Part shown: positions 57,551 to 64,000 of the stretch, piece by piece | Layout: each line of letters begins with the position of its first letter | How positions within the stretch are numbered: the first letter of the stretch is position 1 | Assembly (NCBI RefSeq): GCF_030652235.1 | Contig: NZ_JAUSBA010000034.1 | Span: forward strand, 62,001 to 126,000 | Source: Cypionkella sp. | GTDB taxonomy: Bacteria; Pseudomonadota; Alphaproteobacteria; Rhodobacterales; Rhodobacteraceae | DNA: 64,000 nt | Reading direction: 5' to 3' | Notes under the pieces: model-generated | Database searches by the model: none | Seen by the model: only the letters and a program-made list of their open reading frames with translations | What the model was told of the DNA's origin: nothing | Made by a program: the position numbers and the translations under genes

Positions 57551-58708
57551 GTGATCCTGATCGAAGACGGACCGGGCGGCGGTTTTGCGCTGTTTGACGG
57601 CGCAGAGGCGCTGATCGTGGCGCAGGATGCGCAGGATCTGGCCCCGGCTTTGGCGCGTCTGGATGTGGCGCGCGCGCAGGGCAAATGGGTCGCGGGCTAC
57701 ATCGGCTATGAGGCGGGCTATGCATTCGAGCCGAAGCTGGCGGCGCTGATGCCTGCGGCGGACCCCACGCGGCCCTTGCTGGCGTTTGGGGTGTTCGCGG
57801 GGCCTTCTGATCCGGCGCTGGCGCTGGCAGAGGCGGCATCGCAGGCGCGCGGGGTGGCGGTGGCGGCGCTGGAACCCGTGATCAACCGGGCTGACTATGG
57901 TTTGGCGATGGATCGGGTGATGGGCTATATCGCGGCGGGCGATTGCTATCAGATCAACCTGACCTTTCCGTTGCGGTCGCAGTTGCTGCACGGCTCGGCC
58001 CTTGGGCTTTATGGCGCGCTTCGGGCGCGGCAGCCGGTGGGGCATGGCGCGTTTGTCGATTTTGGGCCAGAGGAATTTGGCGGTCGGGTGCTGGTGTCGC
58101 GCAGCCCCGAGCTGTTCTTGCGCACCACGGCTGCGGGGCGGATTGAGGCGCGGCCGATGAAGGGCACCGCGCCGCGCGATGCTGATCCGGTGCGCGATGG
58201 CGAACTGGCCGAGGCTTTGCGCGGCTCGACCAAGGATCAGGCCGAAAACCTGATGATCGTTGACCTCTTGCGTAATGATATCAGCCGGGTGGCGCAAATA
58301 GGCTCGGTCAAGGTGCCGGAACTGTTCGCGGTGGAACATTACGCAACGGTGCATCAGATGGTCAGCCGCGTGGTCGGGCAACTGATCGAGGCCCCCAGCA
58401 TGACCGCGCTGATGCCAGCCCTGTTCCCCTGCGGATCCATCACCGGCGCGCCGAAAATCCGCGCGATGCAGATCATCCACGAGGTCGAACCCTTCCCGCG
58501 CGGCGTCTATTGTGGTGCGATTGGCTGGATGGCGCCGGATGGCGCGTCGTCGTTCAGCGTCGCGATCCGCACGTTGTCAGTGTTTGCGGATGGCGCGATA
58601 GAATTGAACGTCGGCGGCGGCGTGGTGCAAGACAGCACAGCCGATGGCGAATGGGAGGAGGCGTTGTGGAAAGCGCGTTATCTGCAGGGGCTGGTGCGCC
58701 CGGCCTGA
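57551..58708 (+). CDS. pabB: Aminodeoxychorismate synthase component I
   Basis: A 385-residue chorismate-binding enzyme. GYIGYEAGYAFEP near the front, YIAAGDCYQINLTFP, EARPMKGTAPR, DLLRNDISRV, FPCGSITGAPKIRAMQII and GGGVVQDSTADGEWEE are diagnostic for PabB. It makes 4-amino-4-deoxychorismate for folate, using ammonia from a PabA partner not seen here. The start is GTG at 57551 with AAGGGG upstream. It overlaps pabC by 43 bases. Confidence 0.93.
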   Translation: MILIEDGPGGGFALFDGAEALIVAQDAQDLAPALARLDVARAQGKWVAGYIGYEAGYAFEPKLAALMPAADPTRPLLAFGVFAGPSDPALALAEAASQARGVAVAALEPVINRADYGLAMDRVMGYIAAGDCYQINLTFPLRSQLLHGSALGLYGALRARQPVGHGAFVDFGPEEFGGRVLVSRSPELFLRTTAAGRIEARPMKGTAPRDADPVRDGELAEALRGSTKDQAENLMIVDLLRNDISRVAQIGSVKVPELFAVEHYATVHQMVSRVVGQLIEAPSMTALMPALFPCGSITGAPKIRAMQIIHEVEPFPRGVYCGAIGWMAPDGASSFSVAIRTLSVFADGAIELNVGGGVVQDSTADGEWEEALWKARYLQGLVRPA

Positions 58709-59331
58709 AGCTGATCGAGACGCTGGGTTGGGACGGGCAGCGGCTGGTGCGGTTGCCGCTGCATCTGGCGCGGCTGGCCGCTTCGGCGCGGGCTTTGGGC
58801 TGGGGCTGCGATCTGGCGGCGGTGGAGGCCGCCTTGCGGGCGAGGGTGCCTGTAGAGCCCGCGCGGCTGCGTCTGACACTAGATGTAGGGGGTGCACTGG
58901 GGGTTGAGACATATTCTCTCCCAGCTGGGAAGCCGGAATGGCGGGTTGGGCTGGCCGCCCAGCAGCTGACCTCGGACGATCCTTGGCTTACGGTGAAATC
59001 GACAAACCGCGCGGCTTACGATGCGGCGCGGGCCTGCCTGCCAGACGGCTTGGATGAGGTGGTTTTCCGCAATCAGCGCGGCGAGGTCTGCGACGGCTCG
59101 ATCACCACAGTGTTTTTCGATCAAGGCGATGGGCTTTGTACGCCGCCCCTTAGTTGCGGACTGCTGCCGGGGGTGTTGCGCGCCGAGATGCTGGCGGCGG
59201 GGACCATTCGTGAAACGGTGTTGCCGGCCACCGATCTGGCGGACGTGCGGCTCTGGGTGGGCAACTCACTGCGCGGCCTGATCCCAGCGGTCTTTGTGCA
59301 AACTGGCGCGGTGCATAAGATCGGGGCGTGA
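58666..59331 (+). CDS. pabC: Aminodeoxychorismate lyase-like PLP enzyme
   Basis: A 221-residue class IV aminotransferase-fold protein. The PLP lysine lies in TVKSTNRAAYDAAR, and GEVCDGSITTVFF corresponds to the cofactor-contact loop, with Asp and Thr where Glu and Asn are common. It would release pyruvate from the PabB product to give p-aminobenzoate. The start is GTG at 58666, inside the pabB end, with the strong site GGAGGAGG before it. It is short for the family (about 270 in E. coli). Its 3' end overlaps the convergent cfa by 66 bases. Confidence 0.85.
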   Translation: MESALSAGAGAPGLKLIETLGWDGQRLVRLPLHLARLAASARALGWGCDLAAVEAALRARVPVEPARLRLTLDVGGALGVETYSLPAGKPEWRVGLAAQQLTSDDPWLTVKSTNRAAYDAARACLPDGLDEVVFRNQRGEVCDGSITTVFFDQGDGLCTPPLSCGLLPGVLRAEMLAAGTIRETVLPATDLADVRLWVGNSLRGLIPAVFVQTGAVHKIGA

Positions 59332-60531
59332 CACCCCGGTGATGTAATCGCGCGTCAGCGGCACCGCATCCTGTCGGTTGGCAAGCTGCATCTGGAACAC
59401 GCATTGCCGGCCCTGCCGGAAGGTCATTTCAGAGGCTACCAGATAATACCGCCACATCCGACAGAACCGCTCATCATAAAGCGCGCGGATTTTATCCATA
59501 TTGGCCTCAAAGCGTTGCAGCCAATGCGCCAGCGTCATGGCGTAATGCAGCCGCCAGACCTCGATATCCGTTGGCCACAGCCCGGATTTCTCCATCGCCG
59601 CTGACATTTCAGACAGCGCGGGCACATAGCCGCCGGGGAAGATGTATTTTGTGATCCACGGGTTGGTCGCACTTGGCGGCGCGGCGCGGCCAATGCTGTG
59701 GATCAGCGCGATACCATCGGGGGCAAGCAGGTTTTTCACTTGGGCGAAGTATTCGGGATAATGCGGCACCCCGACATGCTCGAACATGCCAACCGAAACG
59801 ATGCGGTCAAATCTGCCGGTCAGGTGGCGATAATCCATCAGCTGAAACGACACCCGATCCGACAGACCGGCTTCGGCTGCGCGCTCCACTGATCGTTTGT
59901 ATTGCTCTTGCGACAGCGTCACGCCCAACACCGTCGCGCCGTAATCCTTCGCCAGAGTCAAAGCCATACCGCCCCAACCCGAGCCGATGTCCAACACACT
60001 CATCCCCGGTTGCAGGCACAGTTTTGCGGCAATATGCGCCTTCTTTTGATGTTGCGCCTGTTCCAGCGTGTCATCGGGAAGGATGAAGTAGCCGCAAGAA
60101 TACTGCCTGTCGGCATCCAGAAACAAATCATACAGCGCGCCCGAAAGATCATAGTGATGCTCGACGTTGGCGGCAGATCGCCGGGTGCTGTTGAATTGCG
60201 CGGCCCCGCGCAACATCACCCGCACCGCATCCTGTATCCGCCGCCACCAGACTAGGGCTTCGCCGCCTTTGGTGTTGGCAATCACCAGCGCCAATAAGCC
60301 GCGCAGATCATCCCCGTCGATGGTCAGGCTGCCCTCGACATAGGCCTCGCCCAAAGTCAGATCGGGGTTGCGCACCAGTCGCCCGACAAGGTCAGCGTCC
60401 AGCACCCGCACCGTCACCGATGGCGCTTTGCCGTTGCCGTGGCTTTGGATTTTGCCGTCTGGAAAATACAGGATCAGCGTGCCTTGCCGGATCAACTGAG
60501 CTAACATTCTATTCAAAATGATCGTCCACAT
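59266..60531 (-). CDS. cfa: Cyclopropane-fatty-acyl-phospholipid synthase
   Basis: A 421-residue SAM-dependent methyltransferase that adds a methylene bridge to unsaturated phospholipid chains. The SAM motif VLDIGSGWGGMAL, NVEHHYDLSGALYDLFLD, MFEHVGVPHY and YIFPGGYVPALSE are all typical. The start at 60531 has AAAGGG about seven bases before it; ATG at 60537 is an alternative. The last 30 residues (ITGVSRPDLMHRASL onward) are less conserved and lie over the pabC end on the opposite strand. Confidence 0.9.
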   Translation of the reverse strand: MWTIILNRMLAQLIRQGTLILYFPDGKIQSHGNGKAPSVTVRVLDADLVGRLVRNPDLTLGEAYVEGSLTIDGDDLRGLLALVIANTKGGEALVWWRRIQDAVRVMLRGAAQFNSTRRSAANVEHHYDLSGALYDLFLDADRQYSCGYFILPDDTLEQAQHQKKAHIAAKLCLQPGMSVLDIGSGWGGMALTLAKDYGATVLGVTLSQEQYKRSVERAAEAGLSDRVSFQLMDYRHLTGRFDRIVSVGMFEHVGVPHYPEYFAQVKNLLAPDGIALIHSIGRAAPPSATNPWITKYIFPGGYVPALSEMSAAMEKSGLWPTDIEVWRLHYAMTLAHWLQRFEANMDKIRALYDERFCRMWRYYLVASEMTFRQGRQCVFQMQLANRQDAVPLTRDYITGVSRPDLMHRASLHKDRWDQAAQ

Positions 60532-60949
60532 GGTCATACCCTTTTGCAATGAAAAGCATGGCTTTGGTACTTCAATGGTCGCAGCTTTTGGAACAGACAC
60601 GCAGGCGGAATGGCCCATACTTTCCATCGGCAAAGATTGAAATGTAGCTTTTTTCAACGAACCAAGCCCAATCCGGTTTTCAGTATATCACAGGCCATTG
60701 ACTTAGCGGCATCCAAAACGATCCCTGACGGCAACCCGGCCGAGCGCTTTGCGCGCACTGTCTTTGTCTCGGGTTTGCGGGACTTCGCCCGAAACCCTCG
60801 GGAGGGCAGGGGGCGGTGCAGCGGTCAGCGTGATCCGGGTCGGGCGGCGTTTGACCTGTGGGGTTTGATGTTGGTTCATCAAATCTGAACCGATACCTGT
60901 TCATTTCTTGATATTGCATGACGGGGATCACGCGTCACGCGTGGACAGC
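60532..60949. other. Gap between the M48 gene and cfa
   Basis: No gene is seen. A stem of about ten pairs with one bulge (GGGTTTGCGGG, ACTTCG, CCCGAAACCC) lies near 60774-60801, and a perfect palindrome TTTGATG-six bases-CATCAAA at 60864-60883. The first may end the M48 upstream transcript or be part of the cfa leader; the second looks like a protein-binding site. Confidence 0.4.
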
Positions 60950-61687
60950 CTACGCGCCGCGCAGTTTGGCGACCACAGCGGCGACCAAAGCCTTGCGCTG
61001 CCGATTGCCCGGATGGGTGCCCAGAAACTGATCGCCGGAATCGGGCAGGCGATCAAAAAAGCCCGTGCCCTTGACGGGATCATAGCCGGCATGAAACGCA
61101 ATCTCGGCACCCATAGCATCGGCCTGCAGCTCATATTCCTTCGAGAACTGCCGCGTGGCTAACCCGGCCCCCATTTCCTGCGCTTGCGCGACCTCGTCCC
61201 GCCCCGCCCCGGAAGCGGCGGCCAAAATCCCCGCCATCATCGCCCCCGACAGCGCGGTTTGCTCTTGCTTGGGGATGTGACCCAGAATGTGATGCCCGGC
61301 CTCGTGGCCCAACACGAAAGCGATCTCATCGGCGTTGCGGGCGTCGGCGATCAAAGCCAGCGAGAACGCGATGATCGGCCTGCCTGCCCGATCGACGGTT
61401 TGGAACGCGTTGGGGGGTTGGCCGGGGCGGTCGTCGATCACGATCTGAAAATCGCAGCGATGCGCCACACGCTGCGCGCGGCAGTATGCCTCGGCCACTG
61501 GTTCCACCCGCTGCACCACGGTCAGGAAATTCACCGCGGCCGCACGGGATTCCAGCGCGCCACCGGTTTGCGAGGGCTGGGTCAGCACCTGCGCCGCGTT
61601 GTCGGTTTGGCTGATCGTGGGGATGCCCGGCTGCACGCAACCCGCCAGCAGCGCCGCCACCATAACCCATCCTGCTTGCCGCTGCAT
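60950..61687 (-). CDS. M48-family metallopeptidase lipoprotein
   Basis: A 245-residue lipoprotein with a signal ending in LLAGC (lipid-bearing Cys17). The zinc motif is His128-Glu129-x-x-His132 in GHEAGHHILGH, with the third ligand in ELQADAMG. This is the M48 layout of outer-membrane quality-control proteases such as LoiP/YcaL. The start at 61687 is the one that opens a signal sequence; upstream residues are not protein-like. It is divergent from a small gene at 61862. Confidence 0.88.
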   Translation of the reverse strand: MQRQAGWVMVAALLAGCVQPGIPTISQTDNAAQVLTQPSQTGGALESRAAAVNFLTVVQRVEPVAEAYCRAQRVAHRCDFQIVIDDRPGQPPNAFQTVDRAGRPIIAFSLALIADARNADEIAFVLGHEAGHHILGHIPKQEQTALSGAMMAGILAAASGAGRDEVAQAQEMGAGLATRQFSKEYELQADAMGAEIAFHAGYDPVKGTGFFDRLPDSGDQFLGTHPGNRQRKALVAAVVAKLRGA

Positions 61688-61861
61688 CACACTCGCCTTC
61701 ACCACTGCCCTGAAGACAGCCCATATCAAACCCGTTGCGGTTTCATAGCCCCATCTGGGCCCGATCTTGCTGCACTTTCGCTTGAACGCGGCTCGGATGC
61801 TTGACCCTGACCACAATGCGGGCTCATCTGCCTGTGATTGATCCGGCACAGGAGCCTTGCG

Positions 61862-62107
61862 ATGTTCACCATCGAGCATGAATTCGACGCCACAGTGATC
61901 ACATTGGTGGATGAGGGCGAGCCTGACACCCCGTTGCAAGAAGACATCACCATTGATGCCTTCGCCGAATGTGTGGTGCTGCGGCAGATGGATCAAATGA
62001 CCGATAAAGTGGTCGTGATCACGTTTTCCATCGGGCAGTTGCGTGACCTTGCGGCGGCGCTGGATCTGCCCGAGGGCAGTTACCGAATTGAGCCGAAGCA
62101 GCCCTAG
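61862..62107 (+). CDS. Small acidic protein of unknown function
   Basis: An 81-residue acidic protein (MFTIEHEFDATVITLVDEGE) without membrane segments. AGGAG lies about eight bases before the ATG at 61862. Regular alternation of strands and a short helix (IGQLRDLAAALDL) suggests a compact fold. Such proteins are conserved in Rhodobacteraceae but have no known role. Its end is convergent with the DUF167 gene. Confidence 0.7.
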   Translation: MFTIEHEFDATVITLVDEGEPDTPLQEDITIDAFAECVVLRQMDQMTDKVVVITFSIGQLRDLAAALDLPEGSYRIEPKQP

Positions 62108-62108
62108 C

Positions 62109-62194
62109 GCGGTTTGCGGTTGTCGTGAATCACAATCCGCGCGCAGACCTGCGCAAAGTGTACTGCTTCTTGCGCCGGGCAAAACGCAAACCGC
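62109..62194. repeat. Wide inverted repeat between convergent genes
   Basis: GCGGTTTGCG (62109-62118) is mirrored by CGCAAACCGC (62185-62194), 66 bases apart, each almost touching the stop codon of one of the two convergent genes. It can form a long stem closing the whole gap, and may end transcription from both directions. Confidence 0.5.
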
Positions 62195-62195
62195 T

Positions 62196-62450
62196 TTAGT
62201 CCAGCCGGAACACCTTATCGCGAGAGATTGCACCGCGCAGCAGAGTTAGCCGGGATTTCGCAACGCCTAGGGCATGGGCCAGCGCCTCGGTGACGGCGGC
62301 GGTGGCTTTTCCGTCCTCGGCTGGGGTGGTGACGCTGATTTTTATCATGCTGCCGTCGCGGGTGATGCTGCGGCGGCGGGCGCGCGGCGTGACCTTGCAG
62401 GAAAACTCTGCCCCCGGAACCGCCAGCTCTGCCCACGCGCCTTTTTGCAT
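62196..62450 (-). CDS. DUF167 (YggU-like) protein
   Basis: An 84-residue member of DUF167. The core VTPRARRRSI, the ISVTTPAEDGKATAAVTEALAHALGVAKS stretch and LLRGAISRDKVFRL are diagnostic. The function is not known; members sit beside many different genes. The start at 62450 matches the usual length. It is divergent from the nitroreductase gene. Confidence 0.87.
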   Translation of the reverse strand: MQKGAWAELAVPGAEFSCKVTPRARRRSITRDGSMIKISVTTPAEDGKATAAVTEALAHALGVAKSRLTLLRGAISRDKVFRLD

Positions 62451-62540
62451 GGGGGCAGAGTGCAGAAGCAAGCGTGGAAGGGCAAGCCCACTTGACGAAG
62501 GCCGCCCACACCGCCACCTGTGGCGCAAAGGAGTCCCTAT

Positions 62541-63125
62541 ATGATGCACGACGCTTCTGTTTTGGCCCAAGATGCCTTCGATTTTCTAAAAACCCGGCAA
62601 TCGCACCCGGCCAAGCTGTTCAAAGGCCCGGTGCCCGCGCGTGCCGAACTGCTGGAGATTTTGACCGCAGCCACCCGCGTGCCCGATCATGGCAAGCTGG
62701 AGCCGTGGCGGTTGGTGGTGGTGGACCGCGCGGCGATGCTGCGGCTGGCCGATTTGGCCGAAGCGCGGGCGCGGGTGATCGGGGCGGACGACGAAAAAAT
62801 CGCAAAGGGCCGAGGGCAGTTTGATCTTGGGCAGTTGGCGGTGGCGGTGATTTCCTCACCGAAAGCCAGCGACAAGATCCCGCTGTCTGAGCAGATCCTG
62901 TCGGCGGGGGCCCTGTGCTTTGGCGTGCTCAATACGGCTTTGGCGAAGGGCTGGGGGGCGAATTGGCTGTCGGGCTGGCCTTCGCATGATCCGGTATTCG
63001 CTGCGCAAGCCTTTGGTTGTGTGGGGGATGAAACGGTTGCGGGCATTGTGCATATCGGCACCGTTGTGACGCCGATTTTGGACCGCCCGCGCCCCGATTT
63101 GTCGAAGCTGATCACATGGGCCTGA
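62541..63125 (+). CDS. Nitroreductase-family flavoprotein
   Basis: A 194-residue protein of the nitroreductase fold. FLKTRQSHPAKLFKGPVP at the front, TRVPDHGKLEPWRLVVVD for FMN binding and GWGANWLSGWPSHDP near the end fit the YdjA-like group. These are FMN-dependent, NAD(P)H-using reductases of broad substrate range. AAAGGAG lies eight bases before the ATG at 62541. The EI24 gene follows after 33 bases, likely in one transcript. Confidence 0.87.
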   Translation: MMHDASVLAQDAFDFLKTRQSHPAKLFKGPVPARAELLEILTAATRVPDHGKLEPWRLVVVDRAAMLRLADLAEARARVIGADDEKIAKGRGQFDLGQLAVAVISSPKASDKIPLSEQILSAGALCFGVLNTALAKGWGANWLSGWPSHDPVFAAQAFGCVGDETVAGIVHIGTVVTPILDRPRPDLSKLITWA

Positions 63126-63158
63126 TGGATGGCCGCGTGAGCGCCGGAGGGTCAGCGC

Positions 63159-63848
63159 ATGATCTTCAGTGATTTTGCCAAGTCGTTGGGTCAGCTTGGC
63201 GATGGCCGGTTTCTGCGGGTGATGCTGCTGGGTGTGGCGCTTGCGGCGGCGCTGCTGACCGGGGCTTATGCGGCGTTGCTGTGGCTGATTGAGACCTTCA
63301 CGCCGGGCAGCATCGACATCCCTTTCGTCGGTCCGGTTGGCGGCTTGGATACGCTGCTCAGCTGGGGCTCGATCTTGTTGATGATCGTACTGTCGGTGTT
63401 TTTGATGATCCCGGTCGCCTCGGCCTTTTCGGGGTTGTTTCTGGAGGATGTAGCGCAGGCAGTGGAGGATCGGCATTATCCGGGGCTGCCGCCGGTGGTG
63501 CGGCCAAGTTTTGGCGATACGCTGATTGAGACCGCCAATTTCATTGGCCTGCTGTTGGCGCTGAATACCGGGGCGCTGCTGCTGTATCCGTTTGTCGGGC
63601 CGTTCAGCCCGCTGCTGTTTTGGGGGATGAACGGCTACCTGCTGGGGCGGGAGTATTTCACGCTGGTTGCCACCCGGCGTTTGGGGCGGGATGGTGCGCG
63701 CGCCATGCGCAAAGCCTATAGTCTGCGGATTTGGGCGGCAGGGGTGTTGATGGCAGCACCCTTGTCTATCCCGCTGATAAACCTAGTGATCCCTGTGTTA
63801 GGAATCGCCACTTTCACCCATATGTTCCACCGATTGAGGCGTCAGTAG
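63159..63848 (+). CDS. EI24-domain membrane protein
   Basis: A 229-residue membrane protein with four or more helices and the EI24/CysZ-like signature FLMIPVASAFSGLFLEDVAQAVEDRHYPGLPP. CysZ takes up sulfate, but the alphaproteobacterial EI24 proteins are mostly uncharacterised. GGAGGG lies before the ATG at 63159. Its stop overlaps the end of a small convergent gene by seven bases. Confidence 0.85.
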   Translation: MIFSDFAKSLGQLGDGRFLRVMLLGVALAAALLTGAYAALLWLIETFTPGSIDIPFVGPVGGLDTLLSWGSILLMIVLSVFLMIPVASAFSGLFLEDVAQAVEDRHYPGLPPVVRPSFGDTLIETANFIGLLLALNTGALLLYPFVGPFSPLLFWGMNGYLLGREYFTLVATRRLGRDGARAMRKAYSLRIWAAGVLMAAPLSIPLINLVIPVLGIATFTHMFHRLRRQ

Positions 63849-63976
63849 CGGTTGGCCCACAGCCCGAACACGTCCACATCGGCGATGCCCCAGCGGCCCG
63901 AGGTGATCAGCAGATAAAGCACGACGCTGATCACAATCGTGATCAGCGTGGTTAGTTTGACTTTCGGTTTGATCAT
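63842..63976 (-). CDS. Small single-helix membrane protein (start uncertain)
   Basis: Read on the minus strand, MIKPKVKLTTLITIVISVV continues into LYLLITSGRWGIADVDVFGLWANRY and a TGA. This is a 44-residue protein with one membrane helix. The frame stays open to the window edge (PRSAPAEA before the ATG), so it may be longer, and no clear ribosome binding site is visible. It overlaps the end of the EI24 gene by seven bases. Function unknown. Confidence 0.6.
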   Translation of the reverse strand: MIKPKVKLTTLITIVISVVLYLLITSGRWGIADVDVFGLWANRY

Positions 63977-64000
63977 GGCTTCAGCGGGGGCCGAGCGTGG

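Noticed and set aside
60864-60883. FNR/FnrL-type site
   Set aside because: The half-sites TTGAT and ATCAA are too far apart for the four-base spacing that FNR needs.

Overview
The window reads as a chromosomal stretch of an alphaproteobacterium of the family Rhodobacteraceae. Supporting signs are the high GC content, the murA/DUF2948 gene pair, a fused malic enzyme/phosphotransacetylase, a pabB-pabC overlap, the TmoXWV importer and the Dmd enzymes for dimethylsulfoniopropionate (DMSP). I cannot name a genus. Genes are dense; both strands are used and most operons are short, with 4-base overlaps.

Left third (1-18.8 kb): after the tail of a probable transaldolase comes a TMAO module. It has a TorT-like periplasmic sensor, a TorS-like hybrid kinase and a TorR-like regulator. 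TorR is divergent from a three-gene ABC importer (tmoX, tmoW, tmoV). This layout resembles the enterobacterial tor locus, but the importer stands where torCAD would be. A short decayed zone with a DUF6880-like pseudogene separates it from a contiguous DMSP demethylation set (dmdA, dmdB, dmdC, dmdD) with a divergent LysR regulator. A tRNA-Thr(GGT) gene, a decayed tRNA copy, murA and a DUF2948 gene follow.

Middle (18.8-38.6 kb): a complete thuEFGKAB operon for trehalose-type disaccharides sits behind an unusual AT-rich leader with a LacI-type operator palindrome. Then come an alpha/beta hydrolase, a small membrane protein, glyA and NAD kinase. A sensor-less hybrid kinase with a sigma-54 activator lies next to prpE, whose upstream region is rich in TTTGCAAA boxes. 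The malic enzyme and a VOC-cupin protein follow.

Right (38.6-64 kb): a nucleoside salvage operon (cdd, deoA, deoB, add, upp), a SPOR protein, a second DmdB-like CoA ligase, an EamA permease, thymidine kinase, a CII-like regulator and a DEAD-box helicase. A broken REP-associated transposase carries one copy of a palindromic element inside its reading frame and a second copy at its end. That second copy supplies the stop codons of both the transposase and the convergent carB. The window closes with an amino acid permease, pabB/pabC, a cyclopropane fatty acid synthase, an M48 lipoprotein, a DUF167 protein, a nitroreductase, an EI24 membrane protein and a small membrane protein.

The most striking features are the TorTSR-importer rewiring, the methylated-osmolyte island (TMAO plus DMSP) and the REP/RAYT arrangement. 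All family calls are by eye from translated sequence; no database search was possible.
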